Shown here in pieces: positions 31,659 to 38,772 of a DNA stretch of 53,776 bases. The notes under the pieces were generated by a model. That model was not told where the DNA came from. It saw only the letters and a list, made by a program, of their open reading frames with translations, and did not search any database. Within the stretch, counting starts at the first letter, position 1. Each line of letters opens with the position of its first letter. The DNA is from Actinomadura kijaniata NBRC 14229 (GTDB taxonomy: Bacteria; Actinomycetota; Actinomycetes; Streptosporangiales; Streptosporangiaceae), in assembly GCF_001552175.1 (NCBI RefSeq), contig NZ_BCQR01000072.1, positions 1-53,776 of the forward strand. The letters are read 5' to 3'. Both the position numbers and the translations under genes were made by a program.

Positions 31659-31883
31659 ATGGAAAGATTGAGCCACGCAGAACTAGTCACTGTCAAGTTT
31701 TGGTGGGAGTCCCTCCCCGACGACCGCGCCGCCGAGGTGGTCTGCTCCCACTGCCACGCGCCCCTGCGCGTGGAGGACGTCGCCCCGCGCCCCGGCCCCG
31801 GCTACCCCGACGGGCTGCTGAGCCGCCCGGACGTCCGCGACCGCTTCGGTCTCGACGCCCCGCCCGACGACCGGACGGCCTGA
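31659..31883 (+). CDS. Small protein with CxxC pair
   Basis: A 74-residue frame starting at ATG 31659 (TTG 31653 is also open). It reads LVTVKFWWESLPDDRAAEVV then CSHCHAPLRVEDV, a CxxC pair typical of a zinc knuckle, and ends LGLDAPPDDRTA-like. No ribosome site precedes it and the first 15 codons are unusually AT-rich, so the true start may differ. It is convergent with the peptidase-like hydrolase gene (10-bp gap). Confidence 0.5.
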   Translation: MERLSHAELVTVKFWWESLPDDRAAEVVCSHCHAPLRVEDVAPRPGPGYPDGLLSRPDVRDRFGLDAPPDDRTA

Positions 31884-31893
31884 GGGGGACCGG

Positions 31894-33366
31894 TCAGGTC
31901 CCCACCGCGGGGCAGCGGGTGCCGCGCGGCGGGACCGCCAGCTCGACGAGGTAGCGGTCGACCGCGTTCTCCATGCACGGGCCGCTGGTGACGCTGCCGT
32001 GACCCGCGCCCTCGTAGGTCAGCAGCACGCCCTGGCGGCCGAGCTGCCGCGCCACCGAGACCGCCCACGGGTAGCCGGTGGCGGGGTCGTGCACCGCGTT
32101 CGACACCAGGATCGGCGGGGCGCCGCGCACCTTGAGGCGGTGCTGCGGGTTGTCCGCGGGCCATCCCAGGCACGCCGCCACCGCGTGGAGCGGCATCAGG
32201 TACGGCATGTCCGGCGCGACCCTGTCCATCTCCCGCACGATCGAGGCGTACTCGCGGTGGTCGCGCACCGGCAGGCGCCAGTCCGAGCAGAAGACCGGGA
32301 CGGTCATCGGGATCGGCGCGGGCGTGGTGGCCGACGGCGGCAGCGGCGCGCTCGCCTCCATCCCGGCGACGGTCTTCGCCAGGCCCGCGTAGTCGGCCTT
32401 GTAGAACGACCTGAAGGCGATCAGGTTCACCAGGTCCATCGGCGACAGGGAGGTGCCCCGCCGGCCCGGGTTCTCCAGCTCGCCGCGTTCGGCGCGGGCC
32501 AGCAGGCCTCGCCAGACCGCCCGCACGTCACGGCCGTGCAGCGCGCAGTCCGCCGTGCGCCCGCACCACCTCACGAACTCCTCGAACGAGTCCTGCGCCG
32601 CGGCCCCCTGCGCCCTCAGGAACCCGCGGGCCGTGGGAACGCTGTGGTCGATCACGCTCTCCAGCACCATCGCGCGGATCCGGCGCGGGTAGGTCTCGGC
32701 GTACTGCGCCCCGAGCATCGTGCCGTACGAGCTGCCGTGGAAGGTCAGCTTCTCCTCGCCGAGCGCGGCCCGGACGGCGTCCAGGTCCCGGACGGTGTTC
32801 CCGGTGTCCAGGTGGTCGAACACCGGGCCGCTGCGCGCGCGGCAGTCCGCGCGGAGCCGCCGGTTGTACTCCACGGTGCGGTCGAAGTCCGCCTGGCCGG
32901 TCATCCTGGGCGACGGCCGCTGGGCCAGCAGCTCGCCGGAGCACACCACCGCGTCGCTGCCGCCCACGCCGCGCGGGTCGAAGCTGACGATGTCGAACCG
33001 GCGGAGAACCTCGGGGCTGAACCGCTGGATCCCGGTCACCACCCTGCTCACGCCCGAGTCGCCCGGCCCGCCGGGCCCGAAGACCAGCGAGCCGACGCGC
33101 GCGCCCGGATCGGCGGCCCTGCGGCGGGCCAGCGCCAGGGCGAACCTCGGCCCGTCCGGGCGGGCCCAGTCGACCGGCAGCCAGAGATCGGCGCACTCGG
33201 CCCCCGGATACTTCGGGTCGCACGGAGCCCACCGCAACTCCTGGGAGGCGACCGGCGCCGCCTGCCGGGGGGAGGGGGCGGTGAAGCCGCTGACGGCGCC
33301 GGCGACCATGGCGGCCCCCGCCGCCACGGCCGCGCCGCGCGCCACCAGACTTCTTCGAAAAGGCAT
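31894..33366 (-). CDS. Secreted alpha/beta hydrolase, tripeptidyl aminopeptidase-like (SlpD/SlpE type)
   Basis: A 490-residue exported protein. The signal peptide is MPFRRSLVARGAAVAAGAAM with a long Ala-rich core. The body follows the Streptomyces Tap/SlpD/SlpE plan: WAPCDPKYPGAECADLWLPV, VFGPGGPGDSG (oxyanion), RFDIVSFDPRGVGGSD, nucleophile elbow FHGSSYGTMLGAQYA, VSNAVHDPATGYPWA (acid), and YEGAGHGSVTSGPCM (histidine), with conserved cysteines. Such enzymes remove tripeptides or act as esterases outside the cell. ATG 33366 starts the signal peptide. A four-unit 11-bp direct repeat lies about 100 bp upstream and suggests activation by an OmpR-type regulator. Confidence 0.92.
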   Translation of the reverse strand: MPFRRSLVARGAAVAAGAAMVAGAVSGFTAPSPRQAAPVASQELRWAPCDPKYPGAECADLWLPVDWARPDGPRFALALARRRAADPGARVGSLVFGPGGPGDSGVSRVVTGIQRFSPEVLRRFDIVSFDPRGVGGSDAVVCSGELLAQRPSPRMTGQADFDRTVEYNRRLRADCRARSGPVFDHLDTGNTVRDLDAVRAALGEEKLTFHGSSYGTMLGAQYAETYPRRIRAMVLESVIDHSVPTARGFLRAQGAAAQDSFEEFVRWCGRTADCALHGRDVRAVWRGLLARAERGELENPGRRGTSLSPMDLVNLIAFRSFYKADYAGLAKTVAGMEASAPLPPSATTPAPIPMTVPVFCSDWRLPVRDHREYASIVREMDRVAPDMPYLMPLHAVAACLGWPADNPQHRLKVRGAPPILVSNAVHDPATGYPWAVSVARQLGRQGVLLTYEGAGHGSVTSGPCMENAVDRYLVELAVPPRGTRCPAVGT

Positions 33367-33461
33367 GGGCTGTCCCTTCAGGACCAACGTGCCGGTGAGG
33401 CGGCCGCGGCCGCCCGAACGTCGATCACGCTAGGTCCGCGCCGGCCCTTCCGAGGCCCCTC

Positions 33462-33500
33462 CCAGGGGAGGTTCAGGGTCGGCTCAGGGCCGCGTCAGGG
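33462..33500 (-). promoter_or_regulatory. Four direct repeats with 11-bp period upstream of the secreted hydrolase
   Basis: On the plus strand TCAGGG occurs at 33473, 33484 and 33495, with CCAGGG at 33462, all exactly 11 bp apart. Read on the minus strand toward the gene, this is CCCTGA repeated each helical turn, ending just upstream of a likely -35/-10 (TAGCGT around 33432-33427). Winged-helix response regulators and SARP activators bind repeats of this spacing. Confidence 0.55.
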
Positions 33501-33509
33501 TCGGCCCCC

Positions 33510-34748
33510 TCAGCCGATGAAGCGGAAGTCGGGGTGCCGGGGGGAGGGGCGGTCGAGGACCGGACGGTGCCGGCCGCGCAGCGTCCGGTCGAAGAACGCC
33601 GTGACGTAGGCCCGCGTCGAGGCGGTCATCCGCCGGGGATCGACCGTTCCGATCAGGGCGGCGCGGTCCCGTTCGGGGATGTCGAGCCTCTCGTCCAGCG
33701 CCGGAAGGACGGCCTGGACGTCGGTGTAGGAGTAGTGGCTCGCGGCGGGCGCGTTGAGGTCGCGCTTCCAGCCGGTCGAACGCTTCCAGAACGATCCCCA
33801 GGACGGCGAGGTCAGGTGCGTCTGCGGCGTCCCGCCGGTCGCCGCGCCCATCAGCAGGAACGGCCGGTCGAGCCCGGTGCGGGCCACCTGGACGAGGTCG
33901 CCCTCCGCGTACTGCAGGGTGCCGTCCATGTCGATGCCCGCGTCCAGGCGCCGGTCGACGCGCATGGTCTCGGCCGCCTGGATCCCGCCGGCCGAATGCC
34001 CGGCCATGCCCACCCTGGACAGGTCGAGCAGCCGTCCCAGCCCGCGGGGCAGGCGGCGGTCCCCGGCGTCGGGGTTGCGCCCGCGCCGCAGGTCGGCGAG
34101 CCGGTCCAGGACGAAGCGGGTGTCCCTGACGCGGGTGTCGAGCGCGGTCCTCAGCCGCGCCGGGCCCTGCTCGGGCAGGCGCTGGACCTCGACCCGCCCG
34201 CCGGGGAACTCCACCGGCGCCGTCTCGTAGGTGTGGTCCATGGTGACGACCACGTACCCGCGGCTGACCAGCTCCTCGGCGACCGTCGTGCCGAGGGCGC
34301 GGGGAACGCCGAAGCCGGGGGAGTACAGGACGACCGGCCGCGCGCCGCGCCGGACGTCGGCCGGGGCGGTCTCGGCGGCATGGGTGCGCGCGCCCGCCCA
34401 GTCGACCGTTCCCGCCTTGAACACGCCGAGCGCGTCGGCCTGGGCGAGCGTCCGGGCCACGCCGGGACGCAGGTACGGCGCGGTCCGGCCGGACGGCGCG
34501 GCCGCCGGGTACCAGACGCTGACCATCAGCTCACGGGGCCGGCCCGGCACCCAGGGGTCGGGGCGGTCCCGGTCCACCAGGTGCAGTTCGGTCGTCCCGA
34601 TGGCCTGGTGCGGGCCGGTCGGGCGCGGCAGGGCGAACCCCGCCGGGGCGGCGGTGGCCGTCCTCACCACCGGAACGGACGTGCCGCACGCGGCCAGGGT
34701 CAGGGCGCCCGCGGCGGCGAGCGCGGGGAGGAGCACAGGTGATCGCAT
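33510..34748 (-). CDS. Lipoprotein alpha/beta hydrolase, PAF-acetylhydrolase-like
   Basis: A 412-residue exported enzyme. The signal sequence MRSPVLLPALAAAGALTLAA ends in a lipobox (LAAC), so it is probably anchored to the membrane. The fold resembles plasma PAF acetylhydrolase/dienelactone hydrolase: MVSVWYPAAAPSGRTAPYLR, VVLYSPGFGVPRALGTT, VVVTMDHTYETAPVEFPGG, nucleophile GMAGHSAGGIQAAETM, and a histidine in PAASHYSYTDV. ATG 34748 sits just before the signal. It lies upstream of the SlpD-like gene on the same strand, but a 143-bp gap with its own repeats suggests separate control. Confidence 0.9.
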   Translation of the reverse strand: MRSPVLLPALAAAGALTLAACGTSVPVVRTATAAPAGFALPRPTGPHQAIGTTELHLVDRDRPDPWVPGRPRELMVSVWYPAAAPSGRTAPYLRPGVARTLAQADALGVFKAGTVDWAGARTHAAETAPADVRRGARPVVLYSPGFGVPRALGTTVAEELVSRGYVVVTMDHTYETAPVEFPGGRVEVQRLPEQGPARLRTALDTRVRDTRFVLDRLADLRRGRNPDAGDRRLPRGLGRLLDLSRVGMAGHSAGGIQAAETMRVDRRLDAGIDMDGTLQYAEGDLVQVARTGLDRPFLLMGAATGGTPQTHLTSPSWGSFWKRSTGWKRDLNAPAASHYSYTDVQAVLPALDERLDIPERDRAALIGTVDPRRMTASTRAYVTAFFDRTLRGRHRPVLDRPSPRHPDFRFIG

Positions 34749-34797
34749 GCGGACCACCCTCGACGGCCCGGCGCCTCCGCACCATGGCCGTAGGAAA

Positions 34798-34831
34798 GCC
34801 GCCCACCCCGACCTTCGTCGGGGTGGGCGGC
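34798..34831 (-). terminator. 15-bp perfect hairpin with 4-nt loop
   Basis: Arms at 34798-34812 and 34817-34831 pair without mismatch. On the minus strand the stem is followed by TTTCC, a short U-run, so it can terminate transcription coming from the GlsB-like gene before the lipoprotein promoter. Confidence 0.6.
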
Positions 34832-34993
34832 GGAAGCTGTGGACTGGTGTGCGGGTCGCCTCTCGGCGAGTGGCACGACGCGGCTCCGGCCGGACGGTAT
34901 TCCGCGAAGGCGATGGGTGAGGCCCGGGGACACCAGGCACACCAGCCATCAGGGGTAACCGCGCGGCCCGCGTTGTTGTTCCCGAGCCGAGCG

Positions 34994-35026
34994 GCGGCGG
35001 CACGGGGCCGGGCCCCGCGCCGCCGC
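34994..35026 (-). terminator. Hairpin just after the GlsB-like gene
   Basis: GCGGCGGC plus CGGGGC pair with GCCCCG plus GCCGCCGC across one mismatch and a 3-nt loop, 11 bp after the stop of the gene at 35037. There is no U-run. The rest of the 288-bp gap (34749-35036) holds no gene I can support. Confidence 0.5.
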
Positions 35027-35036
35027 TCAGGCCCGG

Positions 35037-35315
35037 TTACCGATGGGTGCCGTGACCCCGTCGCCGGAACGCGGCGACGGCGGCGACACCGACGACGGCC
35101 AGGCCGATCTGGAAGACCAGCTCGATCCAGTCGATGCCGTCGGTGGTGGCGACGCCGACCGACTGGGCGATCGCGGTGCCGAGCAGCGCGGCCACGATGC
35201 CGATACCGATGGTCAGCAGGATCCCGATGGGCTGCCGCCCGGGCAGCGCCAGCCGTCCGAGCGCGCCGATGATCGCACCGATGACGATCGCGGTGATGAT
35301 CCCGGTAACAGTCAT
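35037..35315 (-). CDS. GlsB/YeaQ/YmgE family stress membrane protein
   Basis: A 92-residue protein with three helices: TGIITAIVIGAIIGALGRLA, IGILLTIGIGIVAALLGTAI and IELVFQIGLAVVGVAAVAAF. The GALGRLALPGRQPIGILLTI and GIVAALLGT pattern is diagnostic for transglycosylase-associated/GlsB proteins, which are induced by general stress. ATG 35315 follows GAGGAGG; the ORF extends five codons further without a ribosome site. Confidence 0.92.
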   Translation of the reverse strand: MTVTGIITAIVIGAIIGALGRLALPGRQPIGILLTIGIGIVAALLGTAIAQSVGVATTDGIDWIELVFQIGLAVVGVAAVAAFRRRGHGTHR

Positions 35316-35408
35316 CTCCGTCCTCCTCACGAAGGTTACGCCGCCTCTATGCCCAAATAAGCGGGCCTACACCTTCGGCGGGCCGGACGGCGGAGAGGGG
35401 ATGCGCGT

Positions 35409-36056
35409 TCAGCCGAGCGCGTCGAGGGCGGCGAGGATGTCGGCGGGCTCGGCGCGGGCGGTGTAGTCGGTGGTGACGAAGGCCCAGCGGATCGCGCCGC
35501 CGCGGTCGATGACGTAGGTCGCGGGCAGGGGCAGCGTGCGGGCGTGCCCGGCGTTGGAGCGGAGCAGGTCGATGCCGAGGCCGTCGTAGACGGCGGCCAG
35601 GTCGTCCGGCAGGTCGAAGGCGAGGCCGTACCGCCTGGCGACGTCGCAGCCCAGGTCGCTCAGCACGTCGAAGCCCAGCCCGTGCTTCTCGGCCAGGGAC
35701 AGGGACTCGTCGGGGACCTGCGGGGAGACGGCGACCAGGCGGGCTCCCCGGGCGGTGATGTCGTCGTGGTGCCGTTGCAGGGAGCGCAGGGCGATGTTGC
35801 AGTAAGGGCACCAGGCGCCGCGGTAGAAGGTCAGCACCACCGGTCCCCGCGCGAGCAGCCCGTCCAGGGCGACGGTCCGTCCGGTGGCCGAGGGGAGGGC
35901 GAAGGACGGGGCCTTGGCGCCCGCGTTCAGGGCGCGGCCGGCCTGGCCGGACTCCTCCTGCTCACGGGCCGCCCGCCGCATCACGGCGCGGATGTCGGCG
36001 GGGATCTGCTTCTGGCGGCTCTCGTAGAAGGCGCGCAGCTCGGCGTTGACGCTCAC
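35409..36056 (-). CDS. Peroxiredoxin-like protein (AhpC/TSA family)
   Basis: A 215-residue thiol peroxidase-like protein. An N-terminal helical segment precedes the thioredoxin fold (ALNAGAKAPSFALPSATGRT). The active site FYRGAWCPYCNIALRSLQ has a CxxC in place of a single peroxidatic cysteine, as in the AhpC/TSA-like actinomycete group, and YVIDRGGAIRWAFVTTDYTA ends the fold. GTG 36056 is preceded by GAGAGGA. An operator identical to one before the divergent TetR gene sits 21 nt upstream, so its expression is probably TetR-controlled. Confidence 0.9.
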   Translation of the reverse strand: MSVNAELRAFYESRQKQIPADIRAVMRRAAREQEESGQAGRALNAGAKAPSFALPSATGRTVALDGLLARGPVVLTFYRGAWCPYCNIALRSLQRHHDDITARGARLVAVSPQVPDESLSLAEKHGLGFDVLSDLGCDVARRYGLAFDLPDDLAAVYDGLGIDLLRSNAGHARTLPLPATYVIDRGGAIRWAFVTTDYTARAEPADILAALDALG

Positions 36057-36076
36057 GGGGGTCCTCTCACCGCAGT

Positions 36077-36162
36077 TCTTGGAACGACCGTTTCAAGATA
36101 GACGCCGCCGCGGCTCCCGGGCCACCCCCGGAGCGGAGTATCTTGGAATCCTCATTTCAAGA
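36077..36162. promoter_or_regulatory. Two copies of one TetR operator between peroxiredoxin and TetR genes
   Basis: TCTTGGAA, 6 nt, TTTCAAGA occurs twice: 36077-36098 next to the peroxiredoxin start and 36141-36162 next to the TetR start. The arms are identical in both copies (one internal mismatch each) while the spacers differ. Conserved arms with drifted spacers are strong evidence for a real binding site controlling both divergent genes. Confidence 0.75.
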
Positions 36163-36176
36163 TGACGGGATGGACC

Positions 36177-36782
36177 ATGCCGGACGTCAAGCACTTCGAT
36201 CCGGACGCGGTCCTGGAGACGGTGGTGCGGCTGTTCTGGCGGCAGGGCGTCGCCACGACCGGCGTCCAGGACATCGTGAACGCGACCGGGCTCAACCGCT
36301 CCAGCCTGTACGCCACCTTCGGCGGCAAGCAGCGGCTCTACCGCGCCGCGCTGGAGCGCTACGTCCAGAGCCGCTCCCGCCCGGCCCAGGAGCGGCTCGC
36401 CGGGGACGACCGCGGGCTGCCCGCCATCACCGACTTCTTCACCGCGCTGATCGAGGCGCGCTGCACGGGCGAGCACGCCCGGTGGGGCTGCATGGTCTCC
36501 AACGCCCACGCGGGCGCCGAGAACGGCGATCCCGAGGTCCGGGCCGTCCTCGACCGGCAGCACCAGGGGTTGCGCGACGCCCTGCGCGCGGCGCTCCTCA
36601 CCGCCCGCGACCGGGGCCAGCTCGCCGCCGGGTCCGATCCGGAGTCCGCCGCCGAGGTCCTGGCCCTGCTGGCGCACGGGGTGAACCTGCGGTCCCGCGC
36701 CGGAGCCGACGCCCGGGAGCTGCGCGGGAGCGTCGCGGCGGCGATCGACGCGGTGACCGGCCGGATCACCGAGCGGCCGTGA
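36177..36782 (+). CDS. TetR family regulator of the peroxiredoxin
   Basis: A 201-residue TetR protein. The DNA-binding domain has FDPDAVLETVVRLFWRQGVA then TTGVQDIVNATGLNRSSLYA and TFGGKQRLYRAALERYV. The ligand domain includes ARWGCMVSNAHAGAENGDPE, typical of the TetR_C group around AcrR/ComR-like proteins. ATG 36177 is preferred over ATG 36162 because the latter overlaps the operator. The last 17 bp overlap the convergent hydrolase gene. Confidence 0.92.
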   Translation: MPDVKHFDPDAVLETVVRLFWRQGVATTGVQDIVNATGLNRSSLYATFGGKQRLYRAALERYVQSRSRPAQERLAGDDRGLPAITDFFTALIEARCTGEHARWGCMVSNAHAGAENGDPEVRAVLDRQHQGLRDALRAALLTARDRGQLAAGSDPESAAEVLALLAHGVNLRSRAGADARELRGSVAAAIDAVTGRITERP

Positions 36783-37626
36783 GGACGCGTTCGGCGACCA
36801 GTTCCGGGTGGTCCGTCGGCAGCGCGTGACCGGCGCCGGGCACGATCTCCACCCGGGCGGTGGGCACGAGCGCGCCGACGCGTTCGGCGACCTGGCGGGA
36901 GTCGTGCAGGGCGCTGCGCGCGCCGAGGAGGAACAGGCAGGGCACGCGCACGCGGCGGAGTTCCTCGTCGGTGAGGACCCGGGCGGCCGGGAGCCCGCGG
37001 CGGAAGCCCATCGTCGACCGCATCATGCGCATGAGCTCGGTCTCCAGGATCGTGCTGTTGGAGACCGCCCGCGCCAGCGGGGGGCGCAGCGGACGCGGCG
37101 CCATCCCGGCCAGCCCGCCGGCGATCGCCCAGGTGAGGAAACGCCACCCCGGGTCGGCGAAACCGGCGGGGTCGAGCAGCACGAGGGAGGCGGTCCGGCC
37201 GGGGTGGTGGATCTGGTGGAGCAGGGCCAGCCAGCCGCCGTAGGAGCAGCCGACCACCCGGGCCTCCGTCACCTCCAGCGCGGTCAGGAGCTCCTCCAGC
37301 CAGGCCGCGCCGTCCCGGCCGTCACCGATCGGGGCGGTCTGCACGCTGGCGCCCGGCTCGCCGACGGTGTCCACCGCGACGACCGGATGGCGGCGGCTCA
37401 ACGCCTCGACGTACCGGTGCCACATCAGCGCGTTCCCGCCGGCCCCCGACAGCAGCACGATCGGCCGGCCGCCGGGCGGCCCGGCGCGGTAGACGCGGGT
37501 GGTCCCGAAGGCGGTCGGGACGTCGAGCGTCTCCTTCGGCCCCGGCCACAGCTCCCGCAGCGCCCGCTCGTAGGCGGCGCGGAAGCGCTCCCCGCTCCTG
37601 TCGTCCCTGAACCCACCGATTTTCAT
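36766..37626 (-). CDS. Alpha/beta hydrolase
   Basis: A 286-residue cytosolic hydrolase. Motifs are IVLLSGAGGNALMWHRYVEA (oxyanion), VVAVDTVGEPGASVQ, nucleophile VVGCSYGGWLALLHQIHHPG, FLLGARSALHDSRQVAERVG (acid region), and VPGAGHALPTDHPELVAERV (histidine). The annotated ATG at 37626 has no ribosome site because two repressor operators directly abut it, so the message is probably leaderless. It is divergent from the TetR gene at 37675, which should control it. Its 3' end overlaps the upstream TetR gene by 17 bp. Confidence 0.9.
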   Translation of the reverse strand: MKIGGFRDDRSGERFRAAYERALRELWPGPKETLDVPTAFGTTRVYRAGPPGGRPIVLLSGAGGNALMWHRYVEALSRRHPVVAVDTVGEPGASVQTAPIGDGRDGAAWLEELLTALEVTEARVVGCSYGGWLALLHQIHHPGRTASLVLLDPAGFADPGWRFLTWAIAGGLAGMAPRPLRPPLARAVSNSTILETELMRMMRSTMGFRRGLPAARVLTDEELRRVRVPCLFLLGARSALHDSRQVAERVGALVPTARVEIVPGAGHALPTDHPELVAERVLTAAR

Positions 37627-37657
37627 GATACGTCTGTATCATGATACGCCTGTATCA
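37626..37657. promoter_or_regulatory. Two adjacent perfect TetR operators filling the hydrolase/TetR gap
   Basis: TGATAC-gtct-GTATCA (37626-37641) and TGATAC-gcct-GTATCA (37642-37657) are back to back. They occupy most of the 48 bp between the two divergent start codons, and the first touches the hydrolase ATG. Binding must shut off both promoters. Confidence 0.8.
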
Positions 37658-37674
37658 CGAAAGGGGCGGTGCCC

Positions 37675-38280
37675 ATGCCCGCGCGGGTCGACCACGAGGA
37701 GCGCAGGAAGCGGATCGCCGAGGCGCTGCTGCGGATCGCCGACACCCAGGGACTACAGGCGGCCAGCATGCGGGCGGTCGCCGCCGAGGCCGGCGTCTCC
37801 CTGCGGCTGGTGCAGTACTACTTCACCACCAAGCGGGCGCTCCTGCTGGACGCGCTGGACCGCCTCGGCGCCCAGCTCCAGGCCCGCATGCTGGAGTGGA
37901 TCAGCGCGGCGGGCCCCTCGCCCGCGCCGCGCGCCATCGTGACCGCGATCCTGTCGTGCGTCCTGCCCACCGACGCGGAGAGCCGCCGGATCACCAGGAC
38001 CTACGCCGCCTACTACACGCTGGTCCTCAACGACCCCGAGGTGCTGGCCGAACACGCCACGGCCCAGCCCGACGGCCTGGAGTCCTTCCTCGCCGAGCAG
38101 ATCCGCACCGCCCAGCGGTCCGGGGAGATCGCCCCCGGCAGGGACCCCGAGATGACCGCGGCCGGGCTGCTGGCCCTGGTCAACGGCCTGGGCCAGAGCG
38201 TCCTCGGCGGCCAACGCGACGGCGACGCGGCCCTGGCCATCCTCACCCACCACCTGAACGAACTCTTCGGCACACCCTGA
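37675..38280 (+). CDS. TetR family regulator (BetI-like)
   Basis: A 201-residue repressor. The N-terminus has DHEERRKRIAEALLRIADTQ, GLQAASMRAVAAEAGVSLRL and VQYYFTTKRALLLDALDRLG, the BetI-like variant of the TetR helix-turn-helix (VQYYF). A TetR_C_6-like ligand domain follows. ATG 37675 has AAGGGG upstream; GTG 37669 is less likely. It is divergent from the hydrolase gene, with two perfect operators between. A strong bidirectional terminator separates it from the convergent DoxX gene. Confidence 0.93.
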   Translation: MPARVDHEERRKRIAEALLRIADTQGLQAASMRAVAAEAGVSLRLVQYYFTTKRALLLDALDRLGAQLQARMLEWISAAGPSPAPRAIVTAILSCVLPTDAESRRITRTYAAYYTLVLNDPEVLAEHATAQPDGLESFLAEQIRTAQRSGEIAPGRDPEMTAAGLLALVNGLGQSVLGGQRDGDAALAILTHHLNELFGTP

Positions 38281-38281
38281 C

Positions 38282-38316
38282 GCGGCAAGGTCCCGGACCG
38301 CCCGGGACCTTGCCGC
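38282..38316. terminator. Bidirectional 15-bp hairpin terminator
   Basis: Arms 38282-38296 and 38302-38316 pair perfectly around a 5-nt loop. The hairpin sits between the convergent TetR (stop 38280) and DoxX-like (stop 38325) genes and would serve both. Confidence 0.75.
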
Positions 38317-38324
38317 ACAGCGGG

Positions 38325-38672
38325 TCAGACGGCGGCTCCCACCGCCAGGGTGGCCACGACCGGGACCAGGTACAGCACCGGGAAGGCCACGGTCTTGTAC
38401 GACCGCGCCCGCAGCACGGTGACGACGGCGCCCAGGAAGTAGGCCACCAGGCCGACCCCGGCCGCCACACCGATCGCGGGCACCGCCAGCCCGGCCAGCA
38501 GGCCGACCGCACCGGCGGCCTTGGCCGCGCCCAGCCACGTCCACCAGGCCTGGGGCACCCCGTAGGCGATCAGGGGCTGGACGACGAAGTCGGCGCGACG
38601 CAGCAGCGAGAAGCCGGAGAACCCGACCCAGGCGGCGGTCAGAACGGTGACGACGACGAGCGTGACGGACAT
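38325..38672 (-). CDS. DoxX-like small membrane protein
   Basis: A 115-residue, four-helix protein: VTLVVVTVLTAAWVGFSGFS, then LGAAKAAGAVGLLAGLAVPA, VGLVAYFLGAVVTVLRARSY and FPVLYLVPVVATLAVG. The GAAKAAGAVGLLAGL block matches DoxX-like proteins and the gene at 2550-2900. ATG 38672 is chosen because the family start MSVTLVVV begins there. The region upstream holds GAAC-gaa-GTTC, a possible weak operator. Confidence 0.85.
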   Translation of the reverse strand: MSVTLVVVTVLTAAWVGFSGFSLLRRADFVVQPLIAYGVPQAWWTWLGAAKAAGAVGLLAGLAVPAIGVAAGVGLVAYFLGAVVTVLRARSYKTVAFPVLYLVPVVATLAVGAAV

Positions 38673-38772
38673 CGGGGCCTCCCGGCGGCTGGTGGAACTT
38701 CGTTCACTCACTGCCCTGACGGACCCCGCCCGACGAATGTGACCGGACCGCCCCGGGTTTCTCCGGCGGGGA

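Noticed and set aside
33462..33500. PhoP box
   Set aside because: The 11-bp period fits, but the units (TCAGGG/CCCTGA) lack the GTTCAYYYR pattern of Streptomyces PhoP boxes. Reported only as generic OmpR/SARP-like repeats.
34739..35272. Plus-strand frame across the gap between lipoprotein and GlsB genes
   Set aside because: The stretch has a few natural-looking residues but spans two perfect hairpins, ends in Arg-rich antisense of the GlsB gene and has no ribosome site.
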